The position numbers were made by a program, and so were the translations under genes. This document shows, in pieces, positions 45,647 through 56,575 of a stretch of 64,000 nt of DNA (position 1 is its first letter; the number at the start of each line of letters is the position of its first letter). Source of the stretch: Chionoecetes opilio. Taxonomy: Eukaryota > Arthropoda > Malacostraca > Decapoda > Majidae. The stretch is taken from positions 38,165-102,164 of the forward strand of contig JACEEZ010024186.1 of assembly GCA_016584305.1 (NCBI GenBank), read 5' to 3'. Below the pieces are notes generated by a model. That model did not search any database, was not told the origin of the DNA, and saw only the letters and a program-made list of their open reading frames with translations.

Positions 45647-47750
45647 AGTGCCGCTCTACGGGCGCCAGGACCGTGCAGGTACAGGGACAAGTCAACGGGA
45701 GGCCCTGTAGCCTGACGGTAGACACGGGTGCCGAGCGCACGTTCCTACAGGCGGGTTTGGTAGACACCTCAGAATTTCCAGCCACCAAACAACAGTTGTG
45801 CGGGGTCACCGGCCACTGCACGAAGTTAAGGGGACCGGTACAGGCGAGAATTGAGGTCGGCGAGGCTAAGGAGGAACTACCCGTGTATGTAGCTGACCTG
45901 GACGAAAATCTCCTTGGCCTGGATTTCCTCCAGCAGAGCAAGGTGGTGCTGGACCTTGGCTCCATGACCATGCGGGCCAAAGGAGGGGAAGTTACGCTGC
46001 AAGGGCGCGGACAGGGTGTGCGGGCGTTGACTGCACAGGTAAAGTCGAGTGGTCGGCAAGAAAGAAACACAGGGATGCCGCTGCATCTGCAGGACCTCTG
46101 GCAGAGGAGTGGTAGCTGTTTAACCCCAGGGCAGGCTGCCAAGGTGGGGCAGTTGCTGGAGCAGTATGCGGACGTGTTCTCAAAGGGTAACCACGACTTG
46201 GGCAGGACCGGGCTCGCCCAGCACTTCATCCACACGGGCGACAGCAGGCCCATTAAGCAGCCCCCTCGGCGGATAGCGCCAGCGAGGAGGAAGGAGATCG
46301 AAACAGCTGTGGAGGAACTACGGGCTCAGGGTGTCATCGAAAAGTCCAGCAGTCCATGGTCGTCCCCCGTGGTATTGGTTCGAAAGAAGGATGGGACGAT
46401 GCGTTGTTGTGTGGACTACAGGGCGCTCAATGCAGTTACCACCAAGGACTCCTACCCGCTGCCTCGCATAGACGACACGTTGGATGCACTGGTCGGTGCA
46501 CGGTGGTTTCTGTACCCTGGACCTTAAGTCAGGGTACCACCAGGTCCTCATGGCAGAGGAGGACAAGCCAAAGACTGCCTTCTCATCCGGCCAAGGATTG
46601 TGGCAGTTTAGGGTCATGAGCTTTGGTTTGGTCAACGCTCCCGCCACTTTCGAGAGGCTGATGGAGCAGGTATTGGATGGCCTCGTGGGGAAATCGGCTC
46701 TGGTCTACCTGGACGATGTGGTGGTGTACGGAGGCACCTACGAGGAGATGCTGGAAAGGCTGGAAGAAGTGCTGGACAGGTTTAGGGCTTCGAACTTGAA
46801 GCTCAGCCCCAAGAAGTGCTGCCTCTTCCAGGAACAGGTGTCATTTCTGGGCCACATCGTGAGCCGGGATGGGGTGTCCGCCGACCCGGGAAGGTAGAAG
46901 CTATCAAGGAGTGGCCAGTTCCCCGTAGTGTAACGGAGGTGCGAAGCTTCCTGGGCCTCTGCACGTATTACCGGAGATTCGTGCAGGGCTTCGCACATAT
47001 AGCTACACCACTTCATCACCTGACACGAAAAGGAGCTCGGTTCCTGTGGAGTGATGAGTGCCAGGCGGCCTTCGAGCAGCTGAAGGAGGCACTCACTCAC
47101 GCCCCTGTATTGACATACCCTGTTCCTACGGAACCATATATCTTGGATTGTGACGCCAGTGCTGAAGGAGTGGGGGCTGTCCTCTCCCAGCTAGTGAACG
47201 GGCAGGAACGTGTAGTGGCCTACTACAGTCGCAAGTTTTCTACTCCGGAAAGGAACTACTGTGTCACCAGGAAGGAACTGTCGGCGGTGGTCAAGAGCAT
47301 GGACCACTTCCACTCGTACTTGTACGGTGCCGAGTGCAAGGTCAGGACCGATCATGCTGCCCTAAAGTGGCTGAAAACCCTTAAGAATCCAGAAGGGCAG
47401 CTTGCTAGGTGGTTGGGCAAGTTAGAGCAGCATGACTACCAAATTGAGCACCGTCCGGGCCGGGTGCACAGTAATGCCGACAGTTTGAGTCGACGCCCTT
47501 GCCCTGTGGACTGCAAAACACTGCAGCCAACGTGAGCCAAACCAAATATGTAACCGTGTTTCCCTCCATGTCGGTGCCACCTCGTGGAGGCAAGACCTTG
47601 AGCTGGCCCAGCGACAGGACGCTGATATTGGGCCAGTTGTGGCGTGGTTAGAGGAGAGTCGTGTTAGGCCACCTTGGGAACGTGTGGCAGTGACCAGCCC
47701 AGTGACCAAATTCTTCTGGCGACAATGGGATGTGTTGCGATTATTAGGGG
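45538..47750 (+). pseudogene. pol: Gypsy pol: protease, reverse transcriptase, RNase H (frameshifted)
   Basis: The aspartic protease has [11 protein letters not shown] (catalytic Asp codon 45721). RT starts near [15 protein letters not shown] and contains [10 protein letters not shown] and the YLDD active site (46706-46717). RNase H follows with [28 protein letters not shown] and [10 protein letters not shown]. The reading frame changes near 46500, 46888, 47520 and 47748, so pol is not continuous as given. All are single-base-scale changes between otherwise well-preserved domains, which fits sequencing error as well as decay. The region 45538-45646 overlaps gag. Confidence 0.9.
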
Positions 47751-49185
47751 AGTGTTGGAACGACAGTGGGTGACCAGTGATGGAAAAGTGAAATTCTGGC
47801 TGACGGTTATCCCCAAGAAAAAGAGGGCAAAACTATTGGGTGAGGCTCATGGTGGCAGCACAAGTGGGCACTTCGGTGTTAAGAAAACTCTTGTGCGGTT
47901 GCGGCAGCGTGTGTACTGGTTGGGTATGCGCCAGGACGTGCAGGAGTGGTGCCGGTCCTGTGACGTGTGCAGTGCTAAGATGGGCCCCAATGTACGCGCT
48001 AGGGCACCATTACAGCTTTATCAGGTGGGGGCACCTATGGAGAGGGTGGCAGTGGACATAGTGGGTCCTTTGCCCCAGACGGCCAGAGGAAATCGCTATG
48101 TGTGTGTGGCGATGGATTATTTTACGAAGTGGCCAGAAGCCTACCCTCTCCCCAACCATGTGGCTACCACGGTTGCCGAAGTTCTGGTGGATGAATTTTT
48201 CTCAAGATTCGGTGTGCCTGAGGAGTTACACTCGGACCAAGGGAGGGAATTCGAGTCTGAGGTGTTCAGGGAGTGCTGCCAGTTGCTCGATGTGCAGAAG
48301 ACACGTACAACTCCACTCCGGCCGCAGTCAGACGGCATGGTGGAACGTTATAATCGCACACTGGCCCAGCAGCTGGCGAAGAGCTGCCAGGAAGGACAGG
48401 GGGACTGGGACCTGAAGCTTCCCCTACTACTCATGGCATACCGGTCGGCAGAACATGAGGCCACCGGTTACTCACCTGCCAGGCTTATGTGTGGCCGGGA
48501 GTTGCGGTTACCACTGGACCTCATCACCGGACGGCCGCCGGACGAGGGGATGCCCACTGTTACCACACCTTACGCCGCTGCCTTAAAAGAACGGATGGAG
48601 GAAATACACCACCAAGTCCGGGGTAATCTCCGGATAGCGGGAGAGGCCATGAAGACCCGCTATGACCGGCATACTGAGGTGCCGGTATTCCAGGAAGGGC
48701 AGCAGGTGTGGCTGTACAACCCAAAGAGGAAGAAGGGGCAGTCTCCTAAGCTGCAGAGTCCATGGGAGGGGCCATACACGGTGGAGGAGGTGATTTCTGA
48801 CGTCACCTTCCGGATCCGCAGGCCACCCCGAAGGAGAGCAATGGTAGTCCATGCTGATAGGCTCTGGAGGTACTATGGTCCAGGCCACTACAGTTGGGAG
48901 GATGGCACCGGGACAGACGTCTTGACGCCAGAGCCGTGTGGCAGTGAGGATGACGAGGAACGCGTTTTCTGGCCGGAGGAAGAGGACGCAGGCGACATGG
49001 GGCTGGTTCCTCTAACCAGCCTCGAACCCAGCGAGCAGGCGGCAGCAGAGGAACCTACCTCGATACCAGTTGATGTGGGCGGTAGCGAGGTCCACGCAAC
49101 AGGCTTAGGAGGCGCACGCCCGAAGCGCCCCCGACGTACCCCTAGGTGGATGAAAGACTTCATATTGGAAGGTCCAGAGGGCTAG
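47674..49185 (+). CDS. pol: Gypsy integrase region of pol
   Basis: This 503-codon frame inserts element cDNA into the genome. An HHCC zinc domain comes first (H...H in AHGGSTSGHFG, CRSCDVC). The DDE core follows, with Asp at about 48055 (VDIVGPLP), Asp at 48235 (DQGREFES) and Glu at 48343 (GMVERYNRTL). A GPY/F module (WEGPYTVEEVISDVTFRIRR) follows, then a ~110-residue acidic tail; no chromodomain is apparent. The ATG at 47674 is internal, because pol continues from upstream through a frame change near 47748. There is no env: the 3' LTR follows 265 bp after the stop. Confidence 0.93.
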   Translation: MGTCGSDQPSDQILLATMGCVAIIRGVLERQWVTSDGKVKFWLTVIPKKKRAKLLGEAHGGSTSGHFGVKKTLVRLRQRVYWLGMRQDVQEWCRSCDVCSAKMGPNVRARAPLQLYQVGAPMERVAVDIVGPLPQTARGNRYVCVAMDYFTKWPEAYPLPNHVATTVAEVLVDEFFSRFGVPEELHSDQGREFESEVFRECCQLLDVQKTRTTPLRPQSDGMVERYNRTLAQQLAKSCQEGQGDWDLKLPLLLMAYRSAEHEATGYSPARLMCGRELRLPLDLITGRPPDEGMPTVTTPYAAALKERMEEIHHQVRGNLRIAGEAMKTRYDRHTEVPVFQEGQQVWLYNPKRKKGQSPKLQSPWEGPYTVEEVISDVTFRIRRPPRRRAMVVHADRLWRYYGPGHYSWEDGTGTDVLTPEPCGSEDDEERVFWPEEEDAGDMGLVPLTSLEPSEQAAAEEPTSIPVDVGGSEVHATGLGGARPKRPRRTPRWMKDFILEGPEG

Positions 49186-49439
49186 CTCACTCTGAAGGGA
49201 AGAGGAGGGCGGCCTGGTGTGACTTTCCAACACTGCAGGGGCGGATGGTGAATGGCGATGGAGGGACTTGCCGTTGTGTAGCTTTGGAGTGGTAATGTTT
49301 GGTAAAAGGTGGTTTGTTTAATGATGGTGCGAGTTGCCCTTCATTTGAGGATTTTGTGTTATATGTGCATGTAACCTTGTATTATGATTTTTCTGTTTCT
49401 TTTTAGTTTTGGCTGGCCGAGGTCGGCCAGTTTTTGTGA

Positions 49440-49450
49440 CGGGAGGGCAG
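49440..49450 (+). promoter_or_regulatory. Polypurine tract
   Basis: CGGGAGGGCAG directly precedes the 3' LTR, in the position where plus-strand DNA priming occurs. It is not a pure purine run. Confidence 0.6.
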
Positions 49451-50198
49451 TGTTACGAACGCGCCACAACTCGAGCTCAGGTTGAGATTGAGAGATGTGA
49501 GGGGGTTGTTGTGGCCAGAAGAGGAGGAAGAGGAGGAGACCGCGTGGAACAAAACGGAGGCGAGGCATACCACTGGGAAAGGATCTCCGGCAGGAAACCA
49601 CCCGAAGGATACGACGCGTCCACCAGGAAACAGGGTTACGGTAGGGCTAGTGGTGGTTCACAGGCAAGAAGGGTGGAGGAATAGTCCCCTGAGCTTGGGT
49701 GAAATAGGTAGCAGTGACCGTGGGTTTGGCGAATGGCGGGCGCGCGTGGGGTGGATGCCATGAGGGTATAACCAGTGTCTCCTTGTCCCCACCATCCGGT
49801 GGCATAGTGTGTTGAGTGTGGTGACTGGTATGTTATAAGGTGCATAACAGTGACTGTAGTTGCAGTGGAGGGAACATTTGGGGCTGCGACGGTCGGCAAG
49901 TGATCGGGCCTATGAGGGGGGGCTGTTGTGTCTCACGGTGGGCGTGAGGTTTTTTCTGTAGTGTTTACCTATTAAATTATATCGGGAAAAGGAACGAGTG
50001 TGTTTTTCCCCCATGTCCGTCTAGTGGTGCCGTGGTGGTGTTCCCTGTGAGGACCCCGTGCCAAAGGGCCCTTGGGGGATTCATTGCGTCTGGTCCCGAT
50101 TGGGGACAAAAAACGGACTGGCCGATCTTCCCCGCGTCTAAGCCAGCCCAGCAAGGGAAAAGTCCTTTGGGGGCTGTGGGGGGGGGGGTTTCGCAACA
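49451..50198 (+). repeat. 3' LTR
   Basis: Matches the 5' LTR from TGTTACGAACGCGCC to TTTCGCAACA. Up to about 49970 the two agree almost base for base. Beyond that it shows many small deletions and lengthened G/T/C runs, in parallel with the drop in sequence quality seen downstream. Confidence 0.94.
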
Positions 50199-50202
50199 GT
50201 AT

Positions 50203-51379
50203 TATATTTACTGTTTTTAAAGACATCTTTTTTAATTTTTAATGAGTGCCGACCTTACTTTGTTACTGGCCGATATTAAATTTCAGCGTCCATAATGTTA
50301 TATTTTAGTTTTGGTTGCGGGTCCCAGAAGATGCTCGTACCGAAAGGGGCCCGGTACAACGGCATATTTTTCCCACCATAGGGGCATCTTTTGGTACAAA
50401 AACCAAAGATCCCGGGAAAAATGTTGTTGACAGGGCCCCTTTAGGTTAGGTTAGGGAGGTGGGTTTGGGTTTTGGGTTTGGTTTTAGGTTTACGTAGGTT
50501 AGGTTAGTGCCAGCAAAGGGCTCGAAGGGGGGTGCTAGGTTAGGTCGTAAGTTTTCACTTTAGAATAGGGCCAATCTCCTATTTTCTTCTTTGGCCGACA
50601 AGCTTGGGACAGGGTGGAAACCTGGGTTTTTGGGTGGGGGAGCACACACATAAGGGAAATATGGCCCCCCCCCAAAAAAAATCCTTAAACTAGGAAAATT
50701 TTCCTAGTTCATGATTTTCGGGGAAATTTTCCCTTATATGTGGCCCCCCCAAAAAGGACCACCATAAGGAAAATAGCCCCCCAAAAAAAAAATCCCTAAA
50801 CGGGGGAAAATTTCCCTAGTACTAGACTTAATCGGGGTATATTTTCCCGATAAAGTTCATGAACTAGGGAATATCCCTAGTTTAGGGTTTTTTTGGGGGG
50901 GCCCCAATTTCCCTTTATTGTGTCCCCCCACCCAAAAACCCCTTTTCCCACCATGTCCCCAAGCTTTTGGCTAAAGAAGAAGATAGAGGGTGGAGCCTTT
51001 GTTCTTAAGATTTACCCTAACCTTTAAAACCAAAAAAAGTTATCTAACCAAAACATTATAGGTTTCTTTAAAAACCTTAAGACCTGAACAAATCTTTCCC
51101 CCCGGCCCAAATTTTTAGTGCTTTTTTGTGGAGATGGGTTTTTTAATGAAATTGGTACCAAAATTTTCGGTGAAAATTTTTTTTTTTTTTTTTAAAGGGG
51201 CTTGCGCAAAATAAAACTATCTCCGGAAATAATGGGAGAGTTTCGCGGGCGTTTACAGAGACCCGACATTTTTTTTTTGGCCTACAATAGGTGCTTGCCC
51301 TAATGGAGATGTTTTTTTTTTCGAAAAAAAAAAAAAAAAAAAATGAAAAAAAAAAGAAAAAAAATTAAAATAAAAAAAC
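50203..51379. other. Right flank of gypsy: copy of the long-TIR family
   Basis: AATGAGTGCCGACCTTACTT, GGCCGATATTAAATTTCAG match 38310-38357. 50640-51010 repeats the CCCTAGTTTAGGG, GGGGGAGCACACACATAAGG block of 38390-38600 in both orientations. 51130-51310 holds the GGAGATAG module. No gene. Homopolymers are abundant. Confidence 0.6.
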
Positions 51380-52060
51380 CCTTTTAGGTTTTAAAGAAAC
51401 CTAAACCCAACTGTAAGGGTTTTAATAAAAAACCCAACCTAAACCCAAAAGGTTTAATGAAAACCTAACCCAAATTAAACCCCAAAGTATACATTTTTTT
51501 TTTAACCTTTTTTTTAGGGTTTGCGCCCCAAAAAAAAACTTCATTAGAACAAGGAACGTAAAATTGGAAGAAGTTTCCCTTTACCCCCATCTTTTTTTTC
51601 TTCCCCCCCATAGCCAAAAGCCTGGGGAACTGGCGGGAATACGGGGTTTTTGGGTGGGGGAAGCAATATAAGTGATTTATGGCTCCAAAAAAAAATCAAA
51701 TCCTATATGTAAAAATCTAAACCCAACCTAATTAAACCCCAAGTTATAAAAAAAACCCAACCAAAAAAACCCAACCTAACCCAAAACCCAAAAGATAACC
51801 CTAACCAAAATAAACCCTTAACACAAAGTTACCTAACCGAACTAACTTTTCCTAACCCCAAAGTTTTCCCAACCCAAAACCAAAAACCCCAAAAAATACC
51901 TAACCTTTTAACCACAAAGTATACCCAAACCCAACCTAAACCTTTAACCCCAAAGTATAATAAACCCAACCTAACCTTAACCCAAAGTAACCTAACCTAA
52001 CCCAACCAACCAAAAGTATTCCCCAACCTAACTAACCTAACTGGACTTAGAATTTTTTTT
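51380..52060. repeat. Degenerate CCTAA (TTAGG) telomere-like tract
   Basis: About 650 bp is dominated by AACCTAACC, CCCAACCTAA and CCAAAGTATA motifs, with irregular spacing. The pentamer TTAGG (here CCTAA) is the ancestral arthropod telomere repeat. Many departures may be homopolymer errors. Confidence 0.75.
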
Positions 52061-52738
52061 AGGGACCCATATTTCAAGGCCGTGTGGGTTAACAAGGCTG
52101 AGCGCACGCTGGAAAAACCCTTTTCAATGTGAAGTCAATAAGCAACATACAGTCGGTAGTTATTTTTAGTCCAAAACCGGAAGGGGGAGCTCCAAAGATT
52201 TCCCAAGCACCTATTGTAGGCCAGAAAAAAGTCGGTGTCTCGTGAAAACGACCGCGAAACTCTCTTCCATATAAACCCTATCTCCCTTAGAAAGAACCTA
52301 TTGTAGGCCAGGAAAAAATAGTCGGTTTCCTTTTTGAAACCGACCGCGAAGTCCCTCGTCCAGTATAACCGGTCAGTCCTTGACGTATCTCTTCGCCGAT
52401 CATCCTCCGCATGGAAAATTCCCCTCGCAGGACATAGGACATTTTTCCTTGCTTGAAAGAGGCTGGCCAAGGATGAAAGTCTTGTCCTGAAAAATAGTAT
52501 TTTTCTCGTCGATAGAGCGAAGCAATGTCAATGCTTGTGTATTTTGGGACGGACAACGTTGCATATCTGGTACAATTATTCTTATAGAGGAATGATTCCT
52601 TCGTTGTAAGTCACTTCCAGCAATTAATCATAGAAATATTAAGTCTTTAGTTTTTGATATTTTTTATTACCTTTTCTGATGACTTCTTGACAAGTAGTGG
52701 ATATTTCAGAAATCCAATGGAACTCTTGCTAAATTGTA
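52061..52738. other. Unassigned interior sequence
   Basis: 52195-52370 carries two copies of the GCACCTATTGTAGGCCAG, GACCGCGAA module. The 89-111 codon minus frames (52135-52556) have no recognised motif. Confidence 0.45.
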
Positions 52739-52862
52739 CCTCAGCGCTTCTCCCTAAGCCCGCCGTGCTTAGGACGCGTCATTAGACTTTCCTCGAACAA
52801 CTTAGGACGCAGGGTTAGGACGAATCCTAGGAACGAATCCTAAATCTGTGAAGTATGGGCCC

Positions 52863-52945
52863 AGGAAGCCAACCCTCTTAGTGCACCTAACCAATTCAGC
52901 GCGCGCAGACACAAGTCCTGTTATTTGGCGGAAATACGTATACCA
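52863..52945 (-). pseudogene. LINE ORF2 fragment (5' part of the split ORF)
   Basis: The minus strand reads ITGLVSARAELVRC, then TKRVGFL up to the TIR boundary. In copy 1 (41015-41455) the residues GSRLLVK immediately precede the RTGTLEVKAR segment. Here RVGFL would precede RTKSLEVNSR at 41945. The two pieces therefore belong to one frame, split by the intervening structure. A TC microsatellite truncates the upstream side. Confidence 0.6.
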
Positions 52946-53194
52946 CCCGAGTGTCCCTCTCTCTCTCTCCTCTCTCATCTCTCTCTCAGTATAAGGTCCT
53001 CTTCTCTCTCTCTCTCCATCCTCTCTCTCTCTCCTCTCGTCGCGTCTCTCATCTCTCTTCTTGTCCCTTCTCTTCTCTCTTTTTTCCCTTCTCTCATCTC
53101 TCTTTCCCTTCTCGCTCTCTCTCTTCTCTCTCTCTCTCTTTGTTTCTGCTCAGGGGCTCTGGACTCTCCTCTCTCTCTCTCTCTCTTCTCTCAT

Positions 53195-53237
<43 letters not shown>

Positions 53238-53430
53238 CTTGTGTTTTTTTCTATTATTTCTTCTTCCCTCCTCTCTTCCTATCATCCTTGTAGTTGCCAT
53301 ATATGTATTTCTGCTAGTCAAGTGCAGTGTACACGCCGATGGAGTCTCTCTCTCTCTCTCCTCTCTCATCTCTCTCTTCCTCTCTCTCTCTCTCTCTCTC
53401 TCTCTCAGTCTCATCTCCTCTCCTTGCCTC
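52946..53430. repeat. (TC)n-rich low-complexity tract
   Basis: Long CT/TC runs with CCTTCTC interruptions, broken at about 53140-53160 and 53235-53340 by short non-repeat sequence. Ser/Leu-rich frames of up to 192 codons are artefacts. Confidence 0.95.
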
Positions 53431-54060
53431 TCTGTGTCCTTTTTTTTCTTCTTCTATTATTATTTCTTCTCCCATTCCTCTTCCTTCCCCCTTTTCATAT
53501 CCGACCAACAACACAGACATAGCCAGTAATGTGATATTTATCGTGAATAACGACACTTTTTTTCTGGTGGTGTTTTGATTTGTTAGAATTAATCTGGCCT
53601 AAACCGTTTCTGTTCGTCAAATCATATCTATTCCGCCCAGCACACCCCTATATTATAGTATATATATAGCCCACACCAATCTCTCTCTCTCTCGTCTTCG
53701 TGGATCTCTCTCTCGTCTCTCTCTCTCTCTCTATATATATATCTATATATATATAATAGATATATATAAATAGTATCTATATATATATTATACAAGCCTA
53801 ATATACTATATACAGTCTAAAATATATAATATATAACCAATAATATAACCATTGTTGTTATGGTGACGGAGAAAATTGCGGGCTAAGACGACCCAACCCT
53901 GCCTTAGTTTACACTCGCTGCACTGTCTTAGGCGGAGCGAACTTTGCTTCCGAAAATGTCCACCTAGCGCTAAGTTGGTCTTAGTCCCCTAAGATGGTCT
54001 TAGTAGTGTTCCAAAATGCCGCCCCTGGACTGTTCACTGCGACAATGTTTTGAATTGCGG
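53431..54060. other. AT/CT microsatellites and a TIR-like end
   Basis: 53680-53830 is CTCTCT then TATATA repeat. 53870-54010 has GGTCTTAGT, CTAAGTTGGTC and TAAGATGGTCTTAGTAG motifs that look like the subterminal part of a Harbinger-type element. I find no matching other end. Confidence 0.5.
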
Positions 54061-54110
54061 GCTGCATAGGGGCCCGCGGGGCGCCCGACAAAGAGATATA
54101 GTGGTCTATG

Positions 54111-54934
54111 GACTATCATATAGACTGGTTTATCAGTATATATGATATACTGTAATCTTCGTAAATGTTTGTTCTATAATATTATCAAATAAAAAACAGT
54201 AAAACACGGTAAAGAAATGGCCATTACGAGACTATGAAGAAATATGCATGAACTTAATATTCACTCAACTCTTCGCCATTTAAAACTTGCGAGTCAACTT
54301 TTATAATGAAGAGTATCAATAGAAGCGCAATTTATTAGCTTTCCATTGCTATATTTCGTTATCTGATAAATTAATTAGAACCATGCATAAATTAGCGTTA
54401 AAATAAATAAATAAAATCATAAATCGGGTAATTTTCCCGATTGATGATGTTTTTTATTTACTTTATTTTCTTTTTTCCTGATAAATAAATTAGCCCGTGT
54501 ATAAATTACGTTGCAAAAATAAAAAAACATCATAAATCGGGAAAATTACCCGTTTGATGATTTTATTTTTTTTTTTAAACGCAAACTTAGGCATGGTTTT
54601 TTTAATTTATAAATAACGAAATAAGCAATGGAAAGCTAATAACTTGCGTTCTATTGATACATTTTCAGATAAAAGTTGACTCGAAAATTTTAAAATAACG
54701 AAGAGTTGATTGAATATTAAGTTCATGCATTTTTTTCTTCAGTCTCGAAATGGCATTTCTTTAGGTGTTTTACTTTTTTTTTATTTGAAATATTATAGAA
54801 AAACATTTACGAAGATTCAGAATCATTATCTGAAAACCAGTTTATATGATCCGTAATATAATATATAAATCCCGACGGCCCCCCGACTTCGGCCTTGTGC
54901 GAGGGGCCGTTTTCCCTTGCGCGGGTCCGGTAAC
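54111..54934. mobile_element. Foldback element, ~345-bp inverted arms
   Basis: The left arm (about 54116-54462) is the inverse of about 54523-54862 over its whole length, for example AATCTTCGTAAATGTTTGTT against AATCTTCGTAAATGTTTTTC. The loop is short (about 60 bp). Each arm ends inward in a small GGGTAATTTTCCC hairpin. The block is flanked by an 11-bp direct repeat, AGTGGTCTATG (54100-54110, 54935-54945). No coding sequence. Confidence 0.85.
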
Positions 54935-54945
54935 AGTGGTCTATG

Positions 54946-55663
54946 CCATGGCCTATGTGATGTAGAAGGGGTTTAAAGGTTGGGAAGGACTGTGCAAAAA
55001 ATTAACTAACAAAAAGTTGTAAGAGACGCGTTACACTACATGTTGATACTCGTATACAATTGTACATTTAATCCTACCACTTTGGGGTTTTGTTTTAAAC
55101 CCTTCATGTCAAATAAAATATAAACAAAATTTCTAGCAGGAGCAGAAACACTGTATGAATCATAGCATGTGACTTTTGTGACACAATCTCACCACGACGT
55201 AATCCAACGATGTCTGCTCTGTCTCTCTTGTTTGTCTGTCTGTCTTGTGGGATGTGGTATGATTCACCCACAGCCTGATCACGGGCTGGACACGTAATCC
55301 CCAGCTTTTCCCTTTTGGGGAAAGAGCTTAGAGCTCATAGAACCGATCTTTTGTAAAGTTGGGCCCTCACCCACCTCATTCCCTTCCCAAAGGGTGGACA
55401 ATATTTTCCTCCAAGGGGCCGCTTTTCCGGGGATGGATTTGGAGCCGTGGGCGGGGCTCGAACCTCGCTGTAAAATGACACAGAATGTCTAATTTACCAC
55501 ACGCGCAGTGTCCAAATTCCCCCTGGGCCTACCCGCACGAACATGCGATCCCCTGTGTTACCCCCCCGTAAAGAACTTTTAACTATTATAGACCGACCTT
55601 TGAGTGGTTGGAATTTGCAATACAAAACCCCCTCCCCTTATCAAGGGGAGAGTAACGTAAATT
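54946..55663. other. No gene; possible tRNA-like SINE fragment
   Basis: The minus strand at 55440-55515 has GCGAGGTTCGAGCCCCGC, a T-arm/B-box-like stretch, with GTGTGGTAAATTAG upstream as a weak A box. The anticodon arm does not fold well. I would treat it as a possible SINE relic only. Confidence 0.35.
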
Positions 55664-56495
55664 AGAGAGAAATGAAAATCGAGAAAAAGCAGTGGTCGCT
55701 GGCGTTTTTACTCAAAAGGTTGGTCTACTGTGTTTTCCCCCCCGACTAATATTTTTCATAATCATTTCGCAAAGAAAAATTTGCAAGCATCTGAACTAAA
55801 AAAAAACGTTTTCTGTTTTCTAGTAAGGGTATGCATGACATGTTTCGATTTTAACTTCTAAGATAGCATTTAATGCAAATTCTCGCCTCGGTAACGAGTT
55901 AATATATTTTTTACAGTATATTGTGGGAGTAAAATTTGGGCGATGTTTTACCTGTTTTCCCCAAAACAGTACTGCTGGCCGGCAAACGCTTGTCAAAATA
56001 CAATAAAAAATGCCTTGGAAAAACGAAAAAATAAAGAATGGAAATCGGCTTTTGCTGGGGAAATGAGGTTTAAATTTTGGAGGGACCGGGGCGGGGGGGG
56101 AGTGGTGACGGGGAGATTGTGGCGGGGAGTTGAAACAAAACTTGCCACCCACGCGTCGCTCATTGCATTTAGGCTTTCTATCTGTTGAAAACCCAAAAAA
56201 ACAAACAAGACGCCTAGGTATAAACTTCTAAACATACTTTTGACTATATAATACATAGGTAGATTTACCTGCCCCTCAAATTAACCTCTTTTTTTTTTTG
56301 GTTATATACAAAGTTTTTCAGAATCCCGGGTTCTATCAAAATACAATAAAAAAAATCGTTCTTAATATTATACTTTTTTTGTTTTAAGTGCAGTGGAATA
56401 AGCCCATATTTTTCTTTCAAGTTGACCAACTTTTCACCAAATTGTGAGTTAAAACTGCCAGCGACCCCTGGCATTTCGGAGTTGCAGTTCTCTCT
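55664..56495. mobile_element. AATT-target TIR element, copy 2
   Basis: AGAGAGAAATG at the left matches AGAGAGAACTG read in from the right, with AATT on both sides (55660-55663, 56496-56499). Interior landmarks are shared with 18736-19613 in the same order: GTCGCTGGC, GGTTGGTCTACTGTGTTTT, GGCAAACGCTTGTCAAAATA, GTGGCGGGGAG, AACTGCCAGCGACCCCTGGC. Many indels relative to copy 1 reflect this low-quality region. Confidence 0.82.
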
Positions 56496-56575
56496 AATTG
56501 TCAGTGAAAAATCCCTTGAGCGGGGATTGAGCGCGGAAGCATATAGAAGACACACACCAATGCCACCACCACTAA

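Larger units (their letters stand above)
43335..50198 (+). mobile_element. Ty3/gypsy LTR retrotransposon
   Basis: About 6.9 kb, with two ~750-bp LTRs (TGTTACGAAC...TTCGCAACA), a 4-bp GTAT target duplication (43331-43334, 50199-50202), a primer-binding site, gag, pol in the order protease-RT-RNase H-integrase, and no env. The uninterrupted target is present at 38225-38300 (GGCTCTATGTATTATACTTA), giving an in-window empty site. Gag is open; pol is broken by about four frame changes. Confidence 0.96.
41946..52862. mobile_element. ~10.9-kb TIR structure splitting a LINE
   Basis: GGGCCCATACTT, 3-4 bases, then AGATTTAGGATTCGT is inverted at the two ends (left 41948 on, right up to 52858). TAAGACTCGTCCTAA-like motifs are subterminal. 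The flanks are two parts of one minus-strand LINE frame, so something inserted here. GGGCC-type ends with TTAGGA motifs recall Harbinger elements, but no 3-bp duplication or transposase is visible. The interior is a composite of other repeats plus a gypsy element, so some length is secondary. Confidence 0.55.

Noticed and set aside
45621..46253. 210-codon minus-strand frame
   Set aside because: Antisense shadow of gypsy pol; the plus strand has the protease and RT motifs.
43335..50198. Endogenous retrovirus with envelope
   Set aside because: There is no env-like frame between integrase and the 3' LTR (only 265 bp), so it is an LTR retrotransposon.
52925..53529. Ser/Leu-rich frames of up to 192 codons
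   Set aside because: They translate a (TC)n low-complexity tract, with equally long frames on the other strand.
54966..55115. Possible fourth TTAA element (GAAGGGGTTTAAA and TTTAAACCCTTCATG)
   Set aside because: The ends face outward relative to each other, so they do not bound an element.
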